In this document: positions 1-8,422 of the stretch, piece by piece
How the letters are laid out: every line of letters starts with the position of its first letter
Numbering within the stretch: position 1 is the first letter of the stretch
Assembly (NCBI GenBank): GCA_016875165.1
Contig: VGSF01000046.1
Location: forward strand, 1-36,423
Source: Deltaproteobacteria bacterium
GTDB lineage: Bacteria > Desulfobacterota > SM23-61
Length of the DNA: 36,423 nucleotides
Direction of reading: 5' to 3'
The notes under the pieces: generated by a model
Seen by the model: only the letters and a program-made list of their open reading frames with translations
Databases searched by the model: none
Told to the model about the DNA's origin: nothing
Program-made: the position numbers and the translations under genes

Positions 1-136
1 AACCGGAGTCCAGGGTATTTATAAGCATTTGAATCCCGCTCTGAGCGGGACTGGATTCCGGCTGGAGTTTACCCCGTACTTGATACGGGGCCGGAATGAC
101 GGAAAAGGGCATTTTCAGACTTTTTACGAGTTCATC
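1..136. repeat. Family B miniature inverted-repeat element, cut by left window edge
   Basis: The right terminal repeat (GACTTTTTACGAGTTCATC, 118-136) matches the ends of the B elements at 978, 7822, 7961 and 29719. The interior has nested palindromes of the type 'AACCGGAGTCCAG ... CTGGATTCCGG' and 'CCCGTACTTGATACGGG'. The left end lies outside the window. No coding potential was seen. The 36 bases between it and the next element hold nothing recognisable. Confidence 0.8.
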
Positions 137-172
137 AATTCTGACTCCTGGCTCCTGAGTTCTTGTTATTTC

Positions 173-449
173 GTAACACTTTAGCTCTTTGAAAAAAGGT
201 GGGTTGTAAGGGCCAAGGGATTCCAGAGACCGGGGGCCTGGGCGGAACGCGCCGGAAGCATCGGCCGGGTGTCCGCTTGACCACGAAGAACCCCGCGCGT
301 TTCCGCCGTAGAAGGCGGGGAGCATTTTCCCCGCCCCATTTCCGAAGGAATTAGCGCCTTATGATTCCAAGCGGTCCGTCCAGGCCCCCGGGCCAACGGA
401 TTCCCTCGGCCCTTACAACCCACCTCTTTTCAAAGGTCTAAAGTGTAAC
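173..449 (+). mobile_element. Family A MITE-like palindromic element, copy 1
   Basis: A 277-bp imperfect palindrome with ends GTAACACTTTAG and CTAAAGTGTAAC. It is flanked by a perfect 8-bp direct repeat, GTTATTTC (165-172 and 450-457). Inside are a CCCGGGGGCCTGG / CCAGGCCCCCGGG arm pair and an apical GGCGGGG / CCCCGCC hairpin. The right duplication overlaps the lptE stop codon, so the element inserted exactly at the gene's 3' end. It has no transposase. GTAA ends with 8-bp duplications resemble IS66-family elements, so an IS66-type transposase acting in trans is a reasonable guess. Confidence 0.9.
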
Positions 450-455
450 GTTATT

Positions 456-998
456 TCAAAAATTCTCCAAAATCAACTCATGCACTTTTTCCGCCAGGAG
501 ATGGGATATCTGGCGGACGGCCTCTTTTTTGTTGTTCTCCGTGATGGCCAGATCCGCCACTACCGGATAGTTCCACCATTCACTCATCTCTCCCTTAAAC
601 AATACCCTGCCGTCCTTCTGCCTTTTGAACGTGATTTCCACGGTTAGGGTCGCCCGGTATCCGGTGGTGATCTGAGTGTCCCCGGTCACGGCCACGGAGG
701 TCGTTACAAAGGATTTGACAATTCCGGTCAGCAGGGCATCGGCTGAATTCTGTTCAACCACATTAAGGCGCCTGGCCGAAATAAATTTTTCCGCCAGGGC
801 CCTGGTTACTTCGCTTTCAATCCCGGTGTGGAAGGTGCGATTGGCAAAAATGGGAACGGCTACTGAGCGAATCTCCGGGGGGAGGTTCGTTCCCCTTCCC
901 TGAAATTGGTACCCGCAACCCCCGAGGAAAATGATCATAAATAAGATGAAGCATGATTTTATGTGAAAGATATTTTTGATGATCTCGTAAAAAGTCAA
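456..998 (-). CDS. lptE: LPS-assembly lipoprotein LptE
   Basis: LptE is the outer-membrane lipoprotein that plugs the LptD barrel and helps insert lipopolysaccharide. The sequence shows a hydrophobic stretch ending in a lipobox (FLGGC) followed by GYQFQGRGTNLPPEIRSVAV, the usual LptE opening, then FANRTFHTGIESEVTRAL; mature length of about 155 aa is typical. The start is unresolved. The frame stays open through the family B element (978-1139) up to the preceding gene. The start given is a TTG inside the terminal repeat of that element, with no good ribosome-binding site. The first ATG (938-936) would leave only seven residues before the cysteine. Removing the element and one target duplication places a TTG overlapping the upstream stop codon, which would encode a normal lipoprotein signal peptide beginning MKNIFHIK. 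Family assignment is firm; the start is not. Confidence 0.85.
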   Translation of the reverse strand: MTFYEIIKNIFHIKSCFILFMIIFLGGCGYQFQGRGTNLPPEIRSVAVPIFANRTFHTGIESEVTRALAEKFISARRLNVVEQNSADALLTGIVKSFVTTSVAVTGDTQITTGYRATLTVEITFKRQKDGRVLFKGEMSEWWNYPVVADLAITENNKKEAVRQISHLLAEKVHELILENF

Positions 999-1139
999 AA
1001 TTTGGATGGCAATGTAAAAAGCTCTCCGCCTCAGGCGGACAAGGCACGCAAATACTGAGGAGTGAGGCGTACTTACAAGGTACGCCGCAACGACGAAGGC
1101 GAAGCGCAACGCCGCAGATGGACTTTTTACGAAGCCATC
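978..1139. mobile_element. Family B MITE-like element inserted at lptE start
   Basis: Ends are GATGATCTCGTAAAAAGTC and GACTTTTTACGAAGCCATC. A perfect 6-bp direct repeat, ATTTTT, flanks it (972-977 and 1140-1145). The element is 162 bp; with one duplication it adds 168 bp, or 56 codons, with no stop in the lptE frame. The interior carries CCGCCTCAGGCGG and differs from other B copies, which share only the ends. The right duplication touches the stop codon of the upstream gene. Confidence 0.88.
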
Positions 1140-1144
1140 ATTTT

Positions 1145-2125
1145 TCAATCGATTACGATCATGACCTTGCATTCTTCCAGGAAGGTCCCTTTCTGGGCAA
1201 ACGGGGCAATTCGTTTAGCCTCTTCCGGCGACAGGATGATGTCCGACGGGCTGTTGGGGTTTACTTTGAATCCCTTGACGGTCAACGGATTTTTACCCAC
1301 GCGAGGATTCACCTGGGCTGCGGTCAAATCCCTGGAATAGAAGGCCAGGCCATTCTGGGCTGCTTTTTCGCGGGGAACGTACATTCCCTGGTAAAGCTCC
1401 AGTCCTTTCTCGTCTATGACTTTGGGGATCAGCGCCGGCCGCATGTTGATTCCCCTGGTATCAACCACCAGGCCGGTAAATGGGGGAAGGTCGGCAAGGG
1501 ATGGCAGGGGTTGCGGTTTTATGGGTTCAGGCTTAACCGGCTCAGGTTTTATAGCAGGCTTTTCTTCCACCATGACTTTCGGTTGGGGAGGAGGAGGCTC
1601 CGTTTTCTTTTCAGGAATGGTGGGTTTGACCAGCGGAATTAGTCTGTCCGGCTCCGGCGGTTTAGGTGCGGGCAAGTCCTTGGGCAGGCTCATCATCAAG
1701 GCCATGAAATCCCCGCTCAGGTTCATGGCCACGGTCACTTCAATGGCCCCATCGGATAAATACCTCCTCAATTTTCTTACCTCGGCGGAGCCCTGGATAA
1801 ACCCTTCAGCCTGCAATCTTATCTGATCGCTTTTCACTATGAAATTTTCTACAAGAGTCTCTGAATCAATCCGCACCCCCTTGAGTACTTCCAGGAGGTT
1901 GCGCCGGGCATCGGCCAGAGCGGCCCGTTCGGCCATCAATCGCGCCTGAGCGATGTTCTTGGCTTCTTTTGAGGGAGCCCCGCTTCCTTTGGCCGTAATG
2001 ATTCCTTTGGACCAGTTAATCTCTCCGCTTCCAACTAACTCGATCACCTCCGCCTGGCTGGCCCAGGTTGCTCCCGTCCATAGAACCAGCCATAAGAAAC
2101 AAAAGCCGGCGGTTATACGTTTCAT
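1145..2125 (-). CDS. Exported LPP20/FlgP-like protein with proline-rich linker
   Basis: A 326-aa protein with a cleavable signal peptide (MKRITAGFCFLWLVLWTGATWA, first ~22 aa, no lipobox). Residues ~25-150 resemble the LPP20 family (TAKGSGAPSKEAKNIAQARLMAERAALADARRNLLE...), the fold seen in FlgP-type outer-membrane-associated proteins. A linker rich in Pro, Lys and Glu (~150-210) follows, then a conserved-looking C-terminal region (FTGLVVDTRGINMRPALIPKV...) ending at the stop. It starts within an ATGA overlap with the large lipoprotein gene upstream and has a GGGAGGAAGCC ribosome-binding site, so the two are translationally coupled. Function is unknown; a periplasmic or outer-membrane partner of the large lipoprotein is the simplest inference. 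Confidence 0.7.
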   Translation of the reverse strand: MKRITAGFCFLWLVLWTGATWASQAEVIELVGSGEINWSKGIITAKGSGAPSKEAKNIAQARLMAERAALADARRNLLEVLKGVRIDSETLVENFIVKSDQIRLQAEGFIQGSAEVRKLRRYLSDGAIEVTVAMNLSGDFMALMMSLPKDLPAPKPPEPDRLIPLVKPTIPEKKTEPPPPQPKVMVEEKPAIKPEPVKPEPIKPQPLPSLADLPPFTGLVVDTRGINMRPALIPKVIDEKGLELYQGMYVPREKAAQNGLAFYSRDLTAAQVNPRVGKNPLTVKGFKVNPNSPSDIILSPEEAKRIAPFAQKGTFLEECKVMIVID

Positions 2126-4878
2126 GGCTTCCTCCCCTGAAAAGCTCCTGCTTCAGGAGCCTCTAGCCAGGATTTATAATTAATTTCGCCCAGGAAAAGC
2201 GACTCTCGGGGCGGGCTCGATCCCCACCAGTTTTCCCGGGCATCCAGGTAGATTGAAGAAAAACTTTGCACGGCAAAAGGATTATCCAGGAAATTATTGC
2301 GGTTGATCTTTGGCCGGGAGGTTCCCAGGGCCACGATCGCTCCTGTTCCCAGGTTTTTCATGAAAGTGCTGTAAAAGATCTTGGGCTCGGCATCGTTAGC
2401 CACTTTGAGGCCCGCCTGCGAGTGGTTGGCAATGTAGCAACGGTCGATGTCCGGCGCTCCGTAAGCTATATCCAGGCCGGTCTCGGCATATTCTAAGATA
2501 CAATAACGAAAGAAGCTGGCCTGCCTGGAGCGCTGCTCGAATCTTACGACCGAAGGATAATTCCCCGGCGAAGGCGTCGAGCTGTTGGAAGTAAAAGTTA
2601 TCAGCCGGTCAGCCGTGCCCCGGGCATCGATCCCGCCCTCTTTGACGATGATCGAAGTCCCCGGATTGTATTTCAGGGTAACTCCAGGCTCAATGAAGAG
2701 AACGGCCCCTTTCTCCACGCTTACGTCTTTTTCCAGCACGTACGGGCTATGGGCCACGGTCAGGAAAGAATCCCGTTCCACTGTTCCACCCAGGGAGCTT
2801 TTCAGGATGGGAAGTTCTACGGGCCTGCCCTGCGGGTAGGGAGCGTCGAGCACCCGCTGATAGTCCACCCTTCCAAAAATTTTACCGATGATTTTCAAGC
2901 CTTCCTGGGTGCCCCACCAATTATCTCTGGCTTCTACTTGAACGTCTTTTTCAGGAGAGTTATAAATTTCATACTTCCCGTTGTCATAAATGTTATTGTT
3001 CAGCAGATGAGAGGAGGAAGAAAAGAGGCGAACTCCGGCTTCCCCGTTGTTGAGGATGCGGTTTTTAACGAGGAGCGGCCGGGCCTCCCGGATCAACACT
3101 CCATCCTTAAGATTCCCGCGAATTTCATTATCCTCAATGGCGGGAGCGGCCGCTGCCGAAACATCCACCCCGGAAATAACATTTGCGGAAATGACGTTCC
3201 TAAAAATTTTGGGTTTGGAGAAAGATTCGCTTATCTGAATGCCCACCTGATTGTTGGAAATTTCATTATGGCGGATTTGCGGAGAAGATGAAAGACAGGC
3301 AATTCCGGTCAGGGCTCCGTTGATGCGGGTAAACTCGACGATGTTTTCCTCATCTTTCGTGCCCTTAAAAATAATTCCCTTCCAGTTCAGGCCGGGGGAG
3401 GCTGTTTCAAAGGCGATCAAGCTGGTCTGGTCTCCTTTAGCGATCATTTTTCCCATGACCGATATTCCCTCGCCTTTGGAGCGGATGATTGTCCCAGGTT
3501 CGATGGTCAGGGTGGCTTTTTGTCCCACCAGGACTTCACCTTCCAGAATATAAGGGCTGGCCCCCGCATGCCAAACCACGTCCCCCAAAATCATCCCTTT
3601 TACTGCTGTCGGTCCCGGGGTCACCGGCGTTGCTTTGGATAGGTCGGATTGCTTGCTTTCGTTTCCGGCCAGGTCCAAAGCAGCAACTTTATAATAATAA
3701 TTCGTTTCATTCTTGAGGTTTTTATCCTGAAAGGTGTTAAGTTCGGTCGTTCCCACTTCCTGGTATCCGGTAAGCGGGGTGGCGCTGCGGTAAATTTTAT
3801 ATCTGGCGATATCTTTTTCCACGTTCTTCGACCAGCTCAAGTCCGCGATTTTATCCCGCCCTATGGCTTTTATCTCTTTGGGCGCTTCCGGGGGAGTGGT
3901 GTCAATAGTTACTGGTCCCAAAACATCTACCCATTCTGTGGCGTTGCCGGCGTCATTGACCAGAGTCCCGATTATGAGAGCTTCTTCGACGTTATCCCCG
4001 GGCAGAATTTTGTAGCTCCCTGTATATATGCCTGGTTCTTCTTCTTTAAGGGGAATGTCTTTCTTATATTCCGCGATCCGGAAGGAGGCCTTCATCCGCG
4101 GATCTCCTTCCATGGCAACCTTGATGACGTCTCCTACCCTGTGGGCAAATTTGTCCGAACGTATCATGCCGTCGTGGGCTAAGATCGTAATCGTCGGGGG
4201 CCTTAAGGCCTGGGCTATAGTTGGTTGAGGAATGGTTTTGACCATATCGCGGAATAGATCATCAGAAGAACGCAGGAGCTCGATCTCCCGCAAATTTAAA
4301 GCAGTGGTTACGGCAACAAGAATTAACCCCACGGGGGAGGTGGATATTCCTGCCTCATGTTTTCGGGAAACATCTTTGGCTGACCACAGCTCTTTGCCGG
4401 TTTTTCCATCCATCATCCAAACTTGCGCCCCCACCGCCACCTGGGAGTAAACTCCAACGTAAAGGCGGTCGTAATGAGTTACCTCTCCCTGAATAATGGC
4501 GTCAACCCTGAGAATTTCTCCCAGCTTGGGAAGAGGAGTCTGAGCAATTTTCTCGGGTGTATCCAATCCGGCCTGGCGGAGAGAATCATCCACCTTAAAT
4601 AAGGGCATGGTTGTGTAATTTAACTTACTGAAATGCCCGTGAAAAGATTTGCGCACAATGTCGAAAGCTTCTTTTTTCTCGGTGCGGTTTAAAAAGGGGA
4701 GTACAGCTACGGTTTGGGGGGGGCGTTCGCTTAAGGATGGAGCCACCCTTAACTCCCCTTTGAATTTAGTCACTATGGGAGGGGCTATCTTTGTTTGCTC
4801 CGTGTAAACACATCCCGCTCCCCAGATTATCAGACTGAAGGCCACCAGTCCCCAAAGGGCTCGATTCCACCGACGCAT
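2122..4878 (-). CDS. Large lipoprotein: CsgG/DUF799-like domain, FN3, duplicated parallel beta-helix
   Basis: A 918-aa lipoprotein. The start is the ATG preceded by AAGGAGGAAACC; 12 further in-frame codons upstream lack such a site. The signal peptide ends in a lipobox-like WGAGC with Cys23. Residues ~40-225 resemble the GNA1162/DUF799 and CsgG-type fold (TVAVLPFLNRTEKKEAFDIV ... VDAIIQGEVTHYDRLYVGVYSQV). Then come an Ig-like stretch, a fibronectin type III domain (~330-420, PPEAPKEIKAIGRDKIADLSW ... NYYYKVAALDLAGNES), and right-handed beta-helix repeats of the NosD/pectate-lyase type. The helix occurs twice (~430-680 and ~690-905), each ending with A(R)(D/E)NWWG. The protein is probably anchored in the outer membrane, with the helix as an extended rod or carbohydrate-binding surface. 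The combination is unusual and no function is known to me. Confidence 0.72.
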   Translation of the reverse strand: MRRWNRALWGLVAFSLIIWGAGCVYTEQTKIAPPIVTKFKGELRVAPSLSERPPQTVAVLPFLNRTEKKEAFDIVRKSFHGHFSKLNYTTMPLFKVDDSLRQAGLDTPEKIAQTPLPKLGEILRVDAIIQGEVTHYDRLYVGVYSQVAVGAQVWMMDGKTGKELWSAKDVSRKHEAGISTSPVGLILVAVTTALNLREIELLRSSDDLFRDMVKTIPQPTIAQALRPPTITILAHDGMIRSDKFAHRVGDVIKVAMEGDPRMKASFRIAEYKKDIPLKEEEPGIYTGSYKILPGDNVEEALIIGTLVNDAGNATEWVDVLGPVTIDTTPPEAPKEIKAIGRDKIADLSWSKNVEKDIARYKIYRSATPLTGYQEVGTTELNTFQDKNLKNETNYYYKVAALDLAGNESKQSDLSKATPVTPGPTAVKGMILGDVVWHAGASPYILEGEVLVGQKATLTIEPGTIIRSKGEGISVMGKMIAKGDQTSLIAFETASPGLNWKGIIFKGTKDEENIVEFTRINGALTGIACLSSSPQIRHNEISNNQVGIQISESFSKPKIFRNVISANVISGVDVSAAAAPAIEDNEIRGNLKDGVLIREARPLLVKNRILNNGEAGVRLFSSSSHLLNNNIYDNGKYEIYNSPEKDVQVEARDNWWGTQEGLKIIGKIFGRVDYQRVLDAPYPQGRPVELPILKSSLGGTVERDSFLTVAHSPYVLEKDVSVEKGAVLFIEPGVTLKYNPGTSIIVKEGGIDARGTADRLITFTSNSSTPSPGNYPSVVRFEQRSRQASFFRYCILEYAETGLDIAYGAPDIDRCYIANHSQAGLKVANDAEPKIFYSTFMKNLGTGAIVALGTSRPKINRNNFLDNPFAVQSFSSIYLDARENWWGSSPPRESLFLGEINYKSWLEAPEAGAFQGRKP

Positions 4879-4919
4879 GGTTTCCTCCTTCCTGGACAAT
4901 CTCGTAATACCCAAATCTA

Positions 4920-4939
4920 CCCGCAGAAAAAACTGCGGG
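4920..4939. other. Short hairpin with A/T6 loop between element A2 and the lipoprotein gene
   Basis: CCCGCAG / CTGCGGG, a perfect 7-bp stem around six A residues. It lies in the leader of the lipoprotein gene and has no U-tract after it on the minus strand, so it is not a typical terminator. Role unknown. Confidence 0.4.
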
Positions 4940-4942
4940 GTT

Positions 4943-5210
4943 GTATCAATTTAGCGTTTTTAAAAAGTGGTTTGACCACCTTCGTTATGGCCCGGGGGCC
5001 TGGGCGGAACGCGCCGGAAGCATCGGCTTGGTCTCCGCTTGACCACGAAGAACCTCTTGCGTTTCCGCCGAAGGAGGCGGGGGGGATTTTCCCCGCCCCA
5101 CTTTCGAAGAAATCAGCGCCTTATGACTCCAAGCGGGCCGTCCAGGCCCCCGGGCCGCGGATTCCCTCGCCCCTTACGCCCCACCTCTTTTCAAAGGGCT
5201 AAAGTGTTAC
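4943..5210 (+). mobile_element. Family A MITE-like palindromic element, copy 2
   Basis: A 268-bp element with ends GTATCAATTTAG and CTAAAGTGTTAC. The flanks GCGGGGTT (4935-4942) and AAGGGGTT (5211-5218) agree at 6 of 8 positions, consistent with an aged target duplication. The core GGAACGCGCCGGAAGCATCGG is identical to copies 1, 3 and 4. The right end abuts the leuS stop codon (5217-5219). Confidence 0.87.
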
Positions 5211-5216
5211 AAGGGG

Positions 5217-7802
5217 TTAGACAACAAGGTTGACCAATTTTTTGGGAACCAGAACGATTTTTTTCACTATCTGGCCTTGCAAGAATTCCTGGATGCGCTG
5301 GTTGGCCAGAACCGCTTCTTTAACTTCTTCTTCGGAAGCGTATGCCTCTATCATGATCCGCCCGCGCAGTTTTCCGTTTACCTGGATGACCATAAGAACT
5401 TCTTCATCCTTGATGATTTCGGTGTCATACTCTGGCCAGGAAACTCTGGAGACGCTATCGCTATGGCCCAGCATCTCCCACATCTCCTCGCAGATGTGCG
5501 GGATGATGGGAGAGAGAAGGATGACCGCGGATTCCACCGCTTCCCGCATAACTCCCCGGGCAAAAGGATCGCCATCTTTTGTCTTTTCTTCAACCTGGTA
5601 AAGAAGGTTAACCAGCTCCATCACGGCGCTTATGGCCGTATTAAAATGAAAGCGGTTGTCAATATCTTCAGTGACCTTCCTGATGGTCATATGCGTTTTG
5701 CGCCTCAGGGCCCGCAGGTTTTCAGAAAGGTCCCACTCCGGACAGGGCCATTCCGCTTCCCGGGATATTCCCGCCCGTTCATCCACCAGGCGCCAGATTC
5801 GATTCAAAAACCGCGCCGCCCCTTCTACCCCCTGTTCGTTCCATTCCAGGTCTTTTTCCGGCGGCGAGGCAAAAAGACAGAACAGCCGGACCGTATCCGC
5901 TCCGTATTTTTGCACCAGGGCGTCGGGCTCAACCACGTTTTTTTTGGACTTACTCATCTTCTCCGTGCGGCCAACCTGAATTGGGCCGCCGCATTTTCGG
6001 CATACCCCGTTATCGCCTACTTCCTCCGGAAAAAGGAAACCATCCCGGACACAGAACTGGGTTTCTTTGACAACCATCCCCTGGGTCAAAAGGTTGGTAA
6101 AAGGTTCGGCAAAATCCACCAGGCCGAAGTCCCGCAGCACCCGGGTGTAAAAACGGGAATAAAGAAGGTGTAAAATAGCATGCTCGATCCCGCCGATGTA
6201 TTGATCCACGGGCATCCAGTATTTAACTTTCTCCCGGTCAAACATCCCCTGGTTTTCGTTCGGGCTGCAGAACCGGTCAAAGTACCAGGAGGACTCCACG
6301 AAAGTATCCATAGTGTCCGTCTCCCTTTTGGCCGGCTTTCCGCAAAGAGGACAGAGCGTGTTCACGAACGCCGGAACATCAGCCAGGGGAGATGTGCCCA
6401 TGCCGGTTAGTTTGACATCGTGGGGAAGAACCACCGGAAGGTCCTTTTCGGGAACCGGGACCGTCCCGCATTTCTCACAGTAAACGATGGGAATCGGAGC
6501 CCCCCAGTAACGCTGCCGGGAAATCCCCCAATCTCTCAGGCGATAATTTATAGCTTTTTTCCCAAGGTTTTTCTCCTCCAGATAGGCGGCGATGGCCTCC
6601 CTGGCAGGCATGCTGGACATTCCATTGAAAAGCCTGGAGTTGACTAATATCCCTTCCCCCGTGTAAGCTTCTGCCATAGTCTCGGCCGACAATTCCGGCT
6701 GACCTTCCGGCTGGATGACCACAACCAGGGGAAGATCAAATTTTTTGGCAAAATAAAAATCCCTCTGATCATGGGTGGGAACAGCCATCACGGCCCCCGT
6801 GCCATATTCCATCAGCACGAAATTTCCGGCAAAGATGGGCATTTTCATTCCGGTGAGGGGATTCCGGCAATAGGCCCCGATAAAAAGGCCTTCTTTCTCA
6901 TAATCTTCGGCGGTGCGTTTGGCCCGGTCTTGCTTTTTTATTCGCTCCACAAATTCCTTAACGTCTCTTTCCTGGGGTTTCCCCCGGGAGAGCTCCAGAG
7001 TAAGCGGATGCTCAGGGGCCAGGGTCATGAAAGTGGCCCCGAACACTGTATCCTGCCTGGTGGTGAAGACCGGAATAAAACCATCTTTTTCCCATAAAGG
7101 AAAATGGATGATGGCCCCCAGCGATCGGCCGATCCAATTCTTCTGCATGGTGACCACCCGTTCCGGCCAGCCATGAAGTTTATCACAGTAATCCAGCAGT
7201 TCTTCAGTGTAGGCTGTAATCTTAAAAAACCAGCCTTCCATCTCCTTCTGAATCACTTCTTCGCTGCACCGCCAGCAGCGCCCGGCTTCCACCTGCTCGT
7301 TGGCCAGGACGGTCTGGCATTTTTCGCACCAGTTGACCGAAGAAGTTTTTTTATAGGCCAACCCTTTCTCGTACATCTTTAAAAAAAGCCACTGCTCCCA
7401 CCTATAATACGAAGGGTCGCAGGTAGATAGCTCCCTCTCCCAATCATAGCTGAATCCCAGTCGCCCTAATTGGTTTTTCATGGCGGCAATGTTATCGGTT
7501 GTCCATTTCGCCGGATGGACTCTATGCTGGATAGCCGCATTCTCAGCCGGCATGCCGAAGGCATCCCAGCCCATGGGATGGATGACATTGAATCCCCGCA
7601 TCCGCTTATAGCGAGCCACCACATCGCCGATGGAATAATTCCGCACATGCCCCATATGAATCTTCCCTGAAGGATAGGGAAACATTTCTAAGACATAATA
7701 CTTTTGTTTTTGCGGTTCTTCTGTTGTTTGGAAAAGTTTTTTGTCATCCCAGATTTTTTGCCATTTATTTTCAATGATCTGGGGATCGTAACGCCGGGTC
7801 AT
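5217..7802 (-). CDS. leuS: Leucine--tRNA ligase
   Basis: Charges tRNA-Leu with leucine in the cytoplasm. At 861 aa it is the standard bacterial length. It has the class I signature [15 protein letters not shown] (HIGH motif as HMGH) near residue 45, the CP1 editing domain in the middle ([37 protein letters not shown]), zinc-type Cys pairs in the insertions, [13 protein letters not shown] as the KMSKS loop, and the anticodon-binding C terminus. The ATG follows GGGAGGATAA. In related bacteria leuS and lptE are close neighbours; here two envelope protein genes and two mobile elements lie between them. Confidence 0.98.
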   Translation of the reverse strand: MTRRYDPQIIENKWQKIWDDKKLFQTTEEPQKQKYYVLEMFPYPSGKIHMGHVRNYSIGDVVARYKRMRGFNVIHPMGWDAFGMPAENAAIQHRVHPAKWTTDNIAAMKNQLGRLGFSYDWERELSTCDPSYYRWEQWLFLKMYEKGLAYKKTSSVNWCEKCQTVLANEQVEAGRCWRCSEEVIQKEMEGWFFKITAYTEELLDYCDKLHGWPERVVTMQKNWIGRSLGAIIHFPLWEKDGFIPVFTTRQDTVFGATFMTLAPEHPLTLELSRGKPQERDVKEFVERIKKQDRAKRTAEDYEKEGLFIGAYCRNPLTGMKMPIFAGNFVLMEYGTGAVMAVPTHDQRDFYFAKKFDLPLVVVIQPEGQPELSAETMAEAYTGEGILVNSRLFNGMSSMPAREAIAAYLEEKNLGKKAINYRLRDWGISRQRYWGAPIPIVYCEKCGTVPVPEKDLPVVLPHDVKLTGMGTSPLADVPAFVNTLCPLCGKPAKRETDTMDTFVESSWYFDRFCSPNENQGMFDREKVKYWMPVDQYIGGIEHAILHLLYSRFYTRVLRDFGLVDFAEPFTNLLTQGMVVKETQFCVRDGFLFPEEVGDNGVCRKCGGPIQVGRTEKMSKSKKNVVEPDALVQKYGADTVRLFCLFASPPEKDLEWNEQGVEGAARFLNRIWRLVDERAGISREAEWPCPEWDLSENLRALRRKTHMTIRKVTEDIDNRFHFNTAISAVMELVNLLYQVEEKTKDGDPFARGVMREAVESAVILLSPIIPHICEEMWEMLGHSDSVSRVSWPEYDTEIIKDEEVLMVIQVNGKLRGRIMIEAYASEEEVKEAVLANQRIQEFLQGQIVKKIVLVPKKLVNLVV

Positions 7803-7821
7803 TTATCCTCCCAAATTGCTT

Positions 7822-7954
7822 GATGAACTCGTAAAAAATCAAAAAAGCCGTCACTCCTGCGAAAGCAGGAGTCCAGAACTGCTTGAATTAACTGGATTCC
7901 CGCTTTCGTGGGAATGACGAAAATGGTGCAAAAAGGGCTTTTTACGAGATCATC
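7822..7954. mobile_element. Family B MITE-like element, copy 3
   Basis: Ends GATGAACTCGTAAAAAATC and GGCTTTTTACGAGATCATC. The flanks TTGCTT (7816-7821) and TTACTT (7955-7960) differ at one base. The interior has ACTCCTGCGAAAGCAGGAGT and GGATTCCCGCTTTCGTGGGAAT hairpins, like copies 1, 4 and 5. Confidence 0.82.
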
Positions 7955-7960
7955 TTACTT

Positions 7961-8093
7961 GATGGCTTCGTAAAAAGTCGTCACTCCGGTGAAAACCGGA
8001 GTCCAGAAAACTTATAACGCTTTGAAAAGACTGGATTCCGGCTTTCGCCGGAATGACAGAAAAACGTATTTTCAGACTTTTTACGAGACCATC
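7961..8093. mobile_element. Family B MITE-like element, copy 4
   Basis: A 133-bp element with ends GATGGCTTCGTAAAAAGTC and GACTTTTTACGAGACCATC, flanked by a perfect 6-bp direct repeat, TTACTT (7955-7960 and 8094-8099). It is in tandem with copy 3, sharing one TTACTT. The interior has CTCCGGTGAAAACCGGAG and TTCCGGCTTTCGCCGGAA hairpins. From 8100 to 8256 I see only AT-rich sequence with short imperfect repeats of GGAATTCGGAG, and no gene. Confidence 0.86.
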
Positions 8094-8256
8094 TTACTTA
8101 GATAAAAAAAATACCACAATCATTCTTTGGCTGCAAGAATAAATAAAATAAGTTATGCGATCGGAGATCGGAATTCGGAGTAATTATATAACCGATCCCT
8201 CGTCTACGAACTCCGAACTATAGTGAACGGCTTAAGTAAGTTGACCTTCAATGGGC

Positions 8257-8332
8257 TGTCATTGGAATCCCGCCAGGGCGGGATGAAGCAATCTCATGGG
8301 ATTGCCACGTCGCTGCGCTCCTCGCAATGACA
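8257..8332. repeat. REP-like repeat with TGTCATTG ends
   Basis: Bounded by TGTCATTG and CAATGACA, with GAATCCCGCC/GGCGGGAT inside and the stretch GCAATCTCATGGGATTGCC. This is the intergenic repeat type written as 'TGTCATTGCGAGGAGCGCAGC' on the other strand, widespread in Deltaproteobacteria and other genomes. A degraded fragment of similar sequence appears near 28240-28285. Confidence 0.7.
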
Positions 8333-8371
8333 ACTTTCTTTTGCCGCCCCTATAAATACTGCCCAGAAGGC

Positions 8372-8403
8372 AAAAAAAAGGCACCCTTTAGGGTGCCCTT
8401 TTA
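8372..8403 (-). terminator. Rho-independent terminator of the pil operon
   Basis: On the minus strand, AAGGGCACCC-TAAA-GGGTGCC is followed by an eight-U run, 20 bases after the pilQ stop. It is well placed to end the pilM-Q transcript. Confidence 0.92.
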
Positions 8404-8422
8404 ATTCGTATGTGAATACTTT

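Noticed and set aside
181..423. 80-codon open frame on the minus strand
   Set aside because: Lies wholly in family A element copy 1. The same kind of frame appears in the other copies only because the palindrome is GC-rich; the reading is not kept between copies.
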